In this document: piece by piece, positions 1 through 10,900 of the stretch
Position numbering within the stretch: the stretch's first letter is position 1
Layout: each line of letters opens with the position of its first letter
Source of the DNA: Parvularia atlantis
Lineage: Eukaryota > Opisthokonta > Rotosphaerida
DNA length: 51,567 nucleotides
Assembly: GCA_943704415.1 (NCBI GenBank)
Contig: CALSCO010000284.1
Location: 1-51,567, forward strand
Direction of reading: 5' to 3'
Position numbers and translations under genes: made by a program
The notes under the pieces: generated by a model
Seen by the model: the letters and a program-made list of their open reading frames with translations, nothing else
Told to the model about the DNA's origin: nothing
Databases searched by the model: none

Positions 1-370
1 TACGCTGTGCAGACGAGTGCTCATCGTGCCAGAACGGCGCTACGTGCAGTCAAGGCCTCAGCGGCAAGTGCAACTGCCCAGTCAACTGGAACGGCACTTT
101 CTGCGACGTCTGTGCCGACGGCTACTTTGGACCCAGCTGTACGTCGTGCTCATCGTGCCGGAACGGTGCCACCTGCACTCAAGGCCTCAGCGGCAAGTGC
201 AACTGCCCGGTCAACTGGAACGGCACGCTCTGCGATGTCTGTGCCAATGGCTACTTTGGCCTACGCTGTGCAGACGAGTGCTCATCGTGCCAGAACGGCG
301 CTACGTGCAGTCAAGGCCTCAGCGGCAAGTGCAACTGCCCAGTCAACTGGGACGGCCAGTTTTGCGATAA
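1..370 (+). repeat. Near-identical tandem EGF-coding repeats
   Basis: Three copies of a 129/132-bp unit lie head to tail; the shared string gtgctcatcgtgcc starts at 17, 146 and 278. Each codes one EGF-like module (CSSCQNGATCSQGLSGKCNC-type). Copies 1 and 3 are almost identical and copy 2 differs at a few bases. The high DNA identity points to recent duplication or gene conversion. The array probably continues upstream of the window. Confidence 0.9.
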
Positions 371-1730
371 GTGTGCACGCAATTACTTCGGCCCGACGTG
401 TGATCCGTGCCTGTTCGACTGCACCAACGGCGGCCAGTGTGTGGACGGTCTCGCCGGTAACGGCACGTGTGTGTGTCCGCGCGGCTTCTCGGGTGCGTCG
501 TGCGAGGTGGCCAACTGCGAGATCATTGGCTGCAACGACAACGGCCTGTGCCAGCCGAGCGGCTTCTGCGCGTGCACGCTGGGCTGGTCGGGCGCATTCT
601 GCAATGTGCCGCAGCAGTGCAACTCGCGCTCCTGCCAGAACGGCGGCCTCTGCGTGCTGCAGGGCGACGACAACTTTGCCGCGTGTGTTTGCCAGCCGGG
701 CTACGCTGACCCGTTTTGCCAGACGCCCGTTAGCTGCCGCAACAACGCGACGCAGTGCGCCAACGGTGGCACGTGCACTGTCGTCTCGTCAAGCGAGGTT
801 GCGTGCGTGTGCCCGGCTGGCTTCAACGGCACCTTCTGCATCGAGGCATACTCGTGCAAGGCGCCCGGAGGCGACTGTGTCAACGGTGGCACGTGCGTGG
901 CCGAGGGCAGCGACGTCTTCTGCGCGTGCCCGTCAGGCTTCATGGGCGTGCGCTGCGAGCTTGCTGCGTCCAACGCAACCGACATCTTCTACCTGCTCGC
1001 GGTCGTGGGCGGCGTGGGCGCCATTTGCGTGGCCGGGTTCCTGTATGTCTACCGAGAGCGGCGCCACACGTCCGTGCGCTCGACCTACTGGTGGACGGGC
1101 CTGCTGCGGCTGCCGCTGCTGTTTACGGCCGTCTTCGACGTCATCTCGGACGCGTTCTTCCTTCTCGTGGTCAGCGAGAGCGGTGCGACGTCGTATCTGA
1201 TCACAGCGATGGTCTTCACGATTGCGCCGTACACGATCAACCTCGGCGTGGCGCTGTACGTGGGCGTGACGAACGCGCTGAGGGCGACGATCCGCGAGGA
1301 GCAGGCGTCGTGGTTCGGCGTGGTGTTGTTCGCGTTCCTGACGGGCGACGTCGGCATGGCGCTAACGCTCACGCACTCGATATTCGTCGTGCACAAGGGC
1401 CAGAACGGTAAGAACGAGGGCGGCAGCGCGCGGGCGTACTCGACGGCGTTTGGCGACGAGTCGGTCAAGGCGGCGCTTGGTCTGTTTGCAGTCCAGTTCC
1501 TGCTGCGCGATGTGCCGCACCTTGTCATCCAGGCTGTGTTCCTGTCGGGCCTGGGCCAGATCAACACGGTCGTGCTGCTGGCGCTGACCGCGACCGTCCT
1601 CAGCACCGCCGTGGGCCTGCTCACCTTCGTGTTCTTCACACTCATCCCGCTCGGCCAGACGTCGGGCGGCGTCGGCACTCGTCCGCGCGCCGACAGCTCG
1701 ATCACGCTCGAGATGCACACGCGCTACTGA
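3..1730 (+). CDS. EGF-repeat multipass membrane protein (3' part)
   Basis: The reading frame is open from base 3 and has no start inside the window, so the 5' part of the gene lies upstream. The first two thirds are cysteine-rich EGF/laminin-EGF-like repeats (patterns such as CPVNWNGTFCDVC, GFCACTLGWSGAFC, NGGTC). They are followed from about base 975 by roughly six hydrophobic segments, the first being DIFYLLAVVGGVGAICVAGF. The membrane part contains FDVISDAFFLLVV and RDVPHLVIQAVFL, which recall XK-related proteins, but I treat that as a resemblance and not an assignment. The likely topology is a large extracellular adhesive or sensory ectodomain with a multipass C-terminus and a short cytoplasmic tail ending EMHTRY. 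No intron is seen in this 1.7 kb, unlike the next gene. Function is unknown. Confidence 0.85.
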   Translation, partial: RCADECSSCQNGATCSQGLSGKCNCPVNWNGTFCDVCADGYFGPSCTSCSSCRNGATCTQGLSGKCNCPVNWNGTLCDVCANGYFGLRCADECSSCQNGATCSQGLSGKCNCPVNWDGQFCDKCARNYFGPTCDPCLFDCTNGGQCVDGLAGNGTCVCPRGFSGASCEVANCEIIGCNDNGLCQPSGFCACTLGWSGAFCNVPQQCNSRSCQNGGLCVLQGDDNFAACVCQPGYADPFCQTPVSCRNNATQCANGGTCTVVSSSEVACVCPAGFNGTFCIEAYSCKAPGGDCVNGGTCVAEGSDVFCACPSGFMGVRCELAASNATDIFYLLAVVGGVGAICVAGFLYVYRERRHTSVRSTYWWTGLLRLPLLFTAVFDVISDAFFLLVVSESGATSYLITAMVFTIAPYTINLGVALYVGVTNALRATIREEQASWFGVVLFAFLTGDVGMALTLTHSIFVVHKGQNGKNEGGSARAYSTAFGDESVKAALGLFAVQFLLRDVPHLVIQAVFLSGLGQINTVVLLALTATVLSTAVGLLTFVFFTLIPLGQTSGGVGTRPRADSSITLEMHTRY

Positions 1731-1959
1731 TGCACAAGCCCAGCCACGCTCTTTGATTTTGCGCTTTCCGCTCTAAAAATGTCCCACCTCCTCACCTGCA
1801 CTGAACGCTGTCTGTGCGCCCGTTGACCCGCCGGCAGAAATGAGAACTGAATATCTACCTATCCTTCTCTTATCACTCGAATCATACCTGCTGGCAGAGC
1901 CCTACGTGTGTGCCGTCTGCAATGCCCGCGCATGCCTCACTTTCCTCGGCGCGCTCGCG
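1731..1959. other. Intergenic spacer before the RNF213-like gene
   Basis: About 230 bp that includes an AT-richer patch (1840-1890) unlike the surrounding GC-rich coding DNA. It probably holds the terminator of the EGF gene and the promoter/5' UTR of the next gene. An in-frame ATG at 1840 would extend the next protein by 40 residues, but the extension is compositionally unlike the rest. Confidence 0.5.
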
Positions 1960-4900
1960 ATGCGTGTGGCTGCGTCGGCGCCGGCGGACGCGGCTGCGGC
2001 GTCGCTGGCGTTGCGATTGTCGACGCAGCTCGCGTGGGACGCCGCGCCCGCCGCGCCGGCCGCGCCCGCCTCGATCGAGATGCTCACGGAGCCTGCGGCG
2101 CTCGAGCCGATGGTGCACCTGATCGTCGCCGTGGCGCTCGATCCGGCCTTTGCGCTGCGCCCGGGCGACGCCGTCGTGGCGCAGGTCGCGTTCGCGGACG
2201 AGACGCGCGAGACTGTGCGCCTCGAGGGCCCCGATGGCGACGCGGGCGAGTGCGTTGGCCCGCCCCGATCGCGCGCGCGCAACGTGATGTGTGACGTGGC
2301 GCGCGCGGCGCAAGGCTGCGCGTCTTCTCGGGCGAGCTGCGCATGACGAATGCCGAGTTCGTGCGCCGCCGATCGCTGCGCTACCGCTACGCCGTGCAGC
2401 GCGCCGTGGGCGCGGTCGAGTACGAGGCGCTCAGCGGGCCGCAGGGCAACGTGCGCCTCTGGACGCCGACCAAGTTTGCGCGGCTGCACGCTGGTGCGTC
2501 CACACGGCTGGCGTCCCGATCGCGGCTGATGCACGGCTGTGCAGTCGTGCAGGCGGTCAGCCGCTTGCAGATGTCGATGCTGGACGACGCGGTCGTGCAC
2601 GCCGCGTGGCGCTTCGACGGCATCGCGTTTGCCGGGCAGCGCCGCGTCTCGCCCGCCATCGAGCTCGTCGGCTTCTCGGCTCACGTGGTGGCGCTGCTGC
2701 GCATGTGCGTCGCCGTGGCCTCGCTCTTGTGCGTGGCGCTGACGGCTCGCGCAGGATCTCGGCGCGGGTGGACGCGGTCACGTTCCACGGTTTCCGCTGG
2801 CTGCTGCACGAGCTGCTGCTGTGCTTCACCGACTCACGCATGTTTGCGCTGTCGGACGACGAGTACACGGTGCCGACGCTGCTGCACGCGCAGCTGCTCG
2901 AGATCATCCGGGTGCGTGCCCGCCGCGGCCGGCTCACGTATCTGACGCGATCGCAGGCGCTCGGCAGCAAGGCGCCGGTTTACATGCGCGTGCAGCTGCT
3001 GCTCGAGGTGGCACTGTTTGCCGAGCGCGCAACACAGCGGGACGGCAGCGACCGTGCGCAGTCGCTGCTCGACGACCTGGTGCAGATCGCGGGCGAGCTC
3101 GCCCTGCAGCCACGCGACCAGAACCCGTGGAATCGCACGCAAACGGTGCACGTGCCTGCAGCCTCGCACGGCCGCGCTGACGTTGGCGTCGCAGCGCTCG
3201 GTTACGCCGTTCCTGTGGGCGAACGACGTCTTCAGGCAGGAGGTGGGCCCGTCAATCCCGCAGCCGCTCTCGCCGCTCGCGTCCAACTTTAGCGACCTCG
3301 CGCACGCTGCGCTCTGGCCGGTGATCGTCCGGGTGCGTGCGCTCACGTGGCGCATACATGTGCAGCTGACCAAGCGTGCCCGCACAGCTCCGGACGCAGC
3401 GTCCCGACTGGTACCAGCTGCTGCTACTGGCGCACCGCGTGGCAGACGCAGCCCAGTGCGTGCATGATTAAGGTGGTTGCCCGCTGACAACTCGTGCAGC
3501 AACCAGCGCTTCTACGTGGATGCGCGACGGCTGGTGAGCGACAAGGCGCCGGCCGAGGCGGCAATGCTGATCACCGTGTGCCTCGAGAATCCGCTGTTCC
3601 AGGCGCTGGCCATGCGCGTGGGCCCGCTGAGCAGTGCGTTCGCACTTGTGCCCATGAGTTCTGCCTGCTCACGGGAGCTGCTAGTCATCACGCAGCGGCC
3701 AAAGCTGCTGTCGACCATGCCGCTGCACCACGTCCTCTACGCGTGCGCCGTCAACCTGCGCGAGTGGCCGCAGTGCTACGACGAGTACGCACCCCACCTC
3801 ACGCACTGCCGCTGCGCTCACACGAGCACACACAGCGTCCTCGGCATTGTGCGCCGGCTCAGCGAGAGCAGCCACCCGGCGCTGGGCGAAGAGGACGTCG
3901 GCGCGTTCCACGCGCTCGTGGCTGCCGCGCTCGGTCTGCCGCAAATGAACTCGCTGCACCCCCCGCTCGACGGCCTCAAAGAAATCCTGCTGTTTGTGCA
4001 GGTGCGGCGCGGCTCCGGCTCGCCGCAGGACCAGCAGCGGTGCGGACGCTCTCGTGCTGCGTGCACCTTGCGTGCTGACATTGCGCGCACAGCGTCACGC
4101 ACATCACGCGCGTCTGCGGCGGCCTGCTGAGCGACTGGCTGCGCACGACGTTCACCGAGCCGATGTTTGCCAAACGCCCGGGCGAGGACCTCGACTACCT
4201 GGCGCAGGTGTTTGTGCTCGCCGACCGCCTGTGCCACCTGCACGGCAACGCGGCCTTTGTGCGCGGTGCGCCCAGCTGGTGAGGTGGACGTGGCCTGTGC
4301 TGACTGATCACCGCTGCAGACAATCTCTGGTGGCCGGCGCCGTTCAAGCTCGCGATCAACGAGATCCTTCAGGAGACGACCGACATCGATGTCTATGAGC
4401 GCTGGGTGCCGAACCTGCCGCACGAGGAGCTGTCCTCTCTTATCAGCGACCTGCTGCTTGACAAGGGTGCGCGTGGGACCGCAAAGCGGTGCAGCGCGCT
4501 GACACGGGGCGCTCAGCCGGCCTGGCGCTGCGCCGCATGCTCGACCTCAAGTCGTTCGCGCTGGCCATCGACCGCCTGCTCGATGCGCACGAGGCCACAC
4601 TCGCCGTCTTTCGCCGCACACGCGCCGTGGCGCACTGGTTCGCCGAGTACGCCAACAGCTTCAACGACTTTGAGCGCTCGGTCTTGCAGTGGCCGCACTG
4701 GTCGCGGTGCGCTGCTTGCACCGGCACACGTTCGCGCACACGCTGACCTCCCGCACGCAGCATCATCCGTCTGTTTGCCCGCCCATCACCGCGGCCGGAC
4801 GCCGTGCGTGCCGTGTGCGTGTGCTCGGCTGTCGCTCAAGCCCCGCGCCGCAGGTCGTCGAGCAGGCGTGCACGCTCGCCGCCCGTGCTAGTGCATACCT

Positions 4901-7900
4901 CGCGTCGCTCGTGCGGCGTCTGCAGTCGGGCGACATCGACCGCGTCGAGCTTCAGCACCTGCACGACAACACTGAACAGAGGTGCGCACACGCACACGCG
5001 CATTGTCTGCACTTGTTCACACGACGTCGCAGCATTGCGCTGCTCGAGGGCGAGAAGCGCCAGCCCGCCGGCACGCTGGCGCTGCGCTTCGCCGCTGTCG
5101 AGGCCGTGAGCGTGTACCACCGGCGCTTTGCGTGGCTGCTGGACCTCGTCAAGTCGCACCAGCCGGGCAGCAACGACAGCCGGCACCGGGTGCGCCCGCT
5201 GACCCCACCTCCACGTCGACTCATGCTCGCGTCACAGGCTGCCCTGGTGGAGGCGCGGAACCTCGCCAAGCCGCTGCGTCAGCTTGTCGACATGGCCACG
5301 AACCACGAAGGCAGCGAGACCGTGCCCGTGCGTCGCCTGCGGCTCTGTGCCCGCTCTGGCTGACATTGCCACGACGCGCAGATCCTGCCGCTACTGCCGC
5401 TTGCGACACTGTACGCGCTCGAGCGCTTCAGCGAGGCGCACCACAGCCCGCTCTTTATGCGCCAGGCGTGGCAGCCCGTGCTCGCAAGCAGCGGCGCAGT
5501 GCTGCGATCGGGCGAGCCGCTCGACCTCTCGCTCGTGCACGCGCAGCTTATGGTGCCCTCGCTCGCGGCCTGGGAGACGCTCTTCCGCCGGCTCAACAGC
5601 ACTGACGGCCTAACGCTGCTCGAGGTGCACTTCCCGCTAGCGCGTGCACTGCTCGTGGCTGACGTGCGACGCAGTGCGCGAGCGTCTTTCCTGCCGAGGC
5701 GTACACGAACACCGCGCTGCTGCAGCACGACTTTGAGGTGCTCAGTGCCACGGCCCACGCGCGCCTGCGGTCGCCGGACCCGGCCTGGGTCGCAGCACAG
5801 CTGCGCATCGTGCAGCTGTTCCTCAACCTGCCGCGCATCGCACGCAACGCCGCCGCGTTGCTCGACACGGCTCAGTGCGTCTCTGCCCGCCCGTGGACCT
5901 CGTGCTGGCTGATGGTCGGCGCGCAGCACACTCGGCCTCGAGCTACAGCCGTCCGGCATTGGAGCGCACGTGCAGTCCTTTGGGCAACACGCGAGCGTGC
6001 CGTACCAGCGCCGTCTGCTGACCGCGTGGGCGCACGAGGCGTTTGAGCTGCAGGTGCGCCGCCCTGCCGATGTCGCTGCATCTCTCACGCGCCGCGCCAG
6101 GTTGCCGAGCCGCTGCAGTCGCTGACAGAGTCGCAGTACAACTGCCTTTTCGCGCTGCCGCGCATGCAGCGCTTCGTCGACTGGCTGCAGGTGCGCGTGC
6201 GGCCTCGTCCTCGCTTCCTCCACACTGACGCACGGCCAGACGACCGCGTACACAAACGACGCCAAGTTCAGCGAAATCTACTCGATCCTGAGCCAGACGG
6301 TCGAGGGCGACGTCGAGCTCGACCGTGTTGACGCGTTCCGTATCGTGCGCGACCACGTCGTGACGATGTTGCGCCTGCCGCGCGAGTGCACGGCCGCCGA
6401 CGTCGTGCGGGTGCGCGGGCACGAGGGGCTCCGCTGCGGGTGCTGACCGGACTTGCGCAGGCGGTGCAGTCGACACGCGCGACGCTCTCGGTCGAAAAGC
6501 TCGTGAGCAAGAACGACGAGGTCGAGTGGCTGCAGAACCTGCGCGAGCGCGTCGAGGTAGACACGTGCGCTAGTGGGTGCACGCATGCGATGCCTGATCG
6601 CGCGCGCTCACGGCAGAGCTCCGAGGAGGTCAACTCGGCGACGCAGGTCGGCCGGCTGCTCTCTCTCTTCTCGTTTGAGGTGGGCCTGAGGCCAGCCGCA
6701 GCCGCGTGAGTACCGCGCAGGCACCTCGTGCAGCATCTCACGCGCCCCGTTGTAAGCGCATCGCAGCGTGCAGTGCGCACCATTGAGGCGGCGACCGAGC
6801 TGGGCGACCTGCTCAACGTCGTGCGCATGACGCGCGCGGGCTATGATGAAGCGTACGACATCGACAAGCTCGACGACCTGCGCAGCCGCCTGGTGCGTCT
6901 TTGGCCGTTGCGTGCGCTGTTTTCTTAACACCGCTTCAGATGCTCGTCATGGGCGACGCGGCCGAGGGCGTGCGTGTGGCCGACATGGACGACAGCCGGC
7001 AACAGGCGCTGCACAGCGCGTCCGTCTTCACGCGCATGCTCGACGCTGCAGTGGCGCTCGGCACGGCTGTGATGCAGCTGCACCGCGCCGGCTACCACGG
7101 CCCCGCGACGGCCGTGGAGCGCTTCGCGACCACGGCCGAGGGCCTGCGCGCGATCAAGGAGCGGACGGTCACGCTCGAGCACGGGCTGCGCGCGTGGCTG
7201 GACAGCGTCGAGCACTTGCGCGCGCGCCACGCCTCGCTCAACTTCTTCTCGCTGCAGCAGCTCACGGCCATGGGCGAGCTGCTCAGGCGGCTCGCGAGCG
7301 CGCGTGGCACGGACCAGGACGCGGTCGAGCTGGCCGCGCTGCTGCACGTCATATCGCCGCACATTGCTGCCGCCGTCGGCTCGCCGATGGTGCGCTCGCT
7401 GCGCAACGGGTTGGCCGTGCCGATCATGCAAACGCGCGTGCAGGTGGGCGAGGTACCACCGGTCGCGCAGATGTTTGTGCAGACGCAGGCCGAGCAGGGC
7501 CCTGGCGCGCCGTTCCTGGCTGTCGTGGGCGCGTTCCTGGACAAGGTCTTGCAGCGCGCTCTGCTGTCGAACGCGCCCGATGCCGCGGCCGAGTCGATGA
7601 TGCTCGACCAGATGGCGCTCGTGCGCGCCGCGAGCCGGCCGTACTATACCGTCGTCGTCGATCGGCAGTGGTTCAGCGCGATGGTCGCCTTCGCGCGCAG
7701 CAGGAGCCTTCCGTGCGTGACGCCGCCGCCCCCGTGCTGAGCGCCTGCTGATCGGCTGACGCAGACTGCCGTGGCACCCGGCGCGCGCGCTCTTCTGCAC
7801 GCCGAGCACGACCGCCGAGGAGCTCGAGCTGTTCTGTCGGCGGCTCATCGCGTCCAACGCCGTGCTCGGCGACACTGTGCGGCCGGTCTTCTGCCTCTGC

Positions 7901-10900
7901 GTGCCGAGCAGGGCGCACCTATCGCGCCGCCTGCAAGAGCGCGCGCTCAAGCTGCTGCTGTCACAGGAGGCCGCGGCCGCGCGGTACGCCAGCCCTGCAA
8001 GCTCGCTGCGTTGCCGACGATGTTTGTGCGCAGCTCGCAACTGCTCGTGCTGTGCGGCGAGGCGACGGACCTGTCCGACATCCTGCTCAGCTCGGGCGCG
8101 ATGAGCCCGCTGACGCAGCTGCCCGAGCTTGCGACGCTGCAGGAGTTTGTGCGGACGTCTCTCTGGCGCCCCGACGTGGTGCGTCTCCTCCCCGTGCGTC
8201 CACCGCAGCTGAGCGGTGCGTCTGCAGCATTTGCCGCAGGTGCTCGTGGTCACGTCGGCGCGGTCGGGCTGTGGCAAGACGCGCACGATTGCCGGCATCG
8301 CCGCCGCGCGCCGGCTGCAGCAGGTGGACGTGTCGGTGCACGAGGCGAGCACGCTCGACGAGATCGCCCGGCAGCTGCGCGAGCGGGCGCCGTACACGAC
8401 CGACGTGAACCGGCGACCGGCGCTGCGCCTCAGCGCGAACGCAATCGACCGCCCGGCACTGCTCGACGAGCTCGTGTTCCGCCTGCTCGTCGTCGGCTTT
8501 GTCGCGGACGCCGACGGCGCGGTGTGGCACTGCGGCGCGTCCGTGGCCAGCGTGCTGGTCGAGTGCCCCGCGCCCGAGTGCTTCTCGCCGCTCACACGCG
8601 CCGTGCTGACGATGATGCCGACCACCGTGTGCCCGTCCGCGCTGCAGCTCCGCAACGGCGTCCAGGTGTGCCGCGCTTGCTCGTCCAACTTTGCGCTGAT
8701 TGCGTTGCCTGTAGCTGCGCATGGATGTGCCCGTCGACTTTGCCGCGAGCTTCTACGACGACCAGTACCAGCGCGTCGCGTTCCACCTGCGCAACCGGCC
8801 GACGGAGGACACGATGCGCATGCACGCGTTCGTCCCGACCTTGCACCGCGTACAGAGCCTGGACGTGCTGCGGGTGAGAGTGCGGACGCGGCAGGCGACC
8901 GGGGCTCACGCGCGGCCGCAGGACATCATGTCTGTCTTCAGCTCGACCGCCGAGCACGAGCGCGACCGCAACGTGGCCGACCCGCCCATGCGCCTGATCG
9001 CGTACCTGGTCGCGTTTCTCAGCGCACAGTTCACAATGCTCGAGCAGAACCCGATGCTGCTCTCGATCGACGACGCGCGCTGGAAGGGCATGTGCGTAGC
9101 CCGCGTGGCGCGTCGCGCGTTTCTTGTCGCGCCTGACGTGCCGGCTGCAGGGTGCAGTTTGTCGTCAACACGAGCATCGAGACGTCGACGGATCTGGCCA
9201 GCCCCTCACTCAGCCTCTTCTCGCAAGACCGTGCGTCGCATTGTGCGGGCTCACAGGTTGGTCGCTGATGCTTTGGCCGCTTTGCAGTGCAGCGCGGCGG
9301 CGACACGAACATGGACGCGGACGTGGCGAACCCGAACGACCTGCTCGCGGCGCTGCAGTTCCGCCGGACGTGGTCGAGCACCAACCACCACTTTGTGCTG
9401 ACCAAGAGCGACGGTGTGCCGCTGCGGCTTGCCGGGTGAAACGGCTGACGCCCGGCTGACGCAGGCACGTTTGCGTTCTTCGGCTTCAACATCACGCGCC
9501 TCGGCAAGACCAAGGACGCGTTCCGGCGCACGGTGCTGTCGGAGCAGCTGTTCACGGTGCTCGACAGGCACGGCGTGGTGCGTGTGTGGCGCCGTGCTGT
9601 CTCGTGGCACACGCGCGCTCACGGCGCCACGCCAGAACCTGCTCGCCAACCCGAACGAGACGTCCGAGCAGCGGCGCGAGCGCTTTCTCGAGACGATCTG
9701 CTACGCGTGCCGGCCCGGCGCGGACGTGTTCGATCCGGACCCGAGCTACGTGCTGACGGAGGACAACGTGCGCAAGCTGCTGTCGATCCACTTCCGTTTC
9801 GAGACGGGCGTGCCCGTGGTGATCATGGGCGAGACCGGCTGCGGCAAGACGCGCCTCGTGACCTTCCTGGCCGGACTGCTCTCGGGCGAGCCCATCCGCG
9901 GCGTGCACGCTGACAACCTCGTGCTGCTCAAGGTGCACGGCGGCACGACGCTGAACGACCTGCGCGGCGCGGCGCACCGTGCGCTCGTGATGACGCAGGG
10001 CGGGCGGAAGGCTATCCTGTTCCTGGACGAGTGCAACACGTCCGAGCACATGAGCTTCATCAAGGAGGTACGTCAGACCCGCGCCGTCGTCAATCTCTCA
10101 CGTTCGTTCGTGTGCAGCTCGTCTGCGACCGCTTCATAGACGGGCGCCCGCTCAGCAACGCCGACGTGCACATCATCGCCGTCTGCAACCCGTACCGCAA
10201 GCACAGCGACGCGATCATCCGCAGGCTCGCCGAGGCCGGCCTGGGCTACCGCACGAGCGACCAGGCGACCGAGGTGTGCGCGCGACTGTATACGCGACGC
10301 AGTCGTTGATCACGACGCGCGTACCGTCCAGAAAATGGGCTCAATCCCGCTGCGCCACCTCGTCTACCGCGTGCAGCCGCTGCCCGAGGCGATGGCCGAG
10401 GTCGCATGGGACTTTGGCGCGCTCGACGACAAGTCCGAGAAGAGCTACATCGAGAGCCTGGTCATGCAGCATCTGAGCAAGCTGCCGGTGCGTCTGATCA
10501 GTCGCACGTAGAGCAGTCCAGCTGACGTGCCACGCAGGACCTGCAAGACCCGCCGGCGATCCACTACGCGATCACGCTCATCCTCGCGAGCGCGCAAAAG
10601 TTCATGCGCACGCAGCCGGACGAGTGCTCGTTCGTATCCCTCCGCGACATCGAGCGCGCGCTCGAGCTCTTTGCGTTCTTCTTCCGCTTCCGCTACCTGT
10701 TTGACGGCGCCGGTGCGTTGCATCGCCGCGCCCGCGACGGCTGCTGACCGGGAGATCGCAGACGGCCGGCTGCTGCTCAAGCGTGCGTATGAGGGCGACC
10801 AGCGCGACACGCTCGTCGCAGGCATGCACCAGGAGGCCTACTGGCGCATGATCGAGCGCGCGCTCGTGCTCATGATCGTCGTCTGCTACCAGAACAAGCT

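Noticed and set aside
1-370. CRISPR-like repeat array
   Set aside because: The regular repeats are in-frame EGF modules without unique spacers.
1840-1959. Upstream start of the RNF213-like protein at 1840
   Set aside because: The added residues come from AT-rich DNA unlike the coding part and show no family similarity. It is kept only as a note.
3477-4130. Separate small gene in the RNF213 region
   Set aside because: The frame joins in phase to flanking exons through GTGCGY...CAG introns, so it is an internal exon.
6925-8688. 587-aa open frame on the minus strand
   Set aside because: It is antisense to continuous RNF213-like exons, with no recognisable motif.
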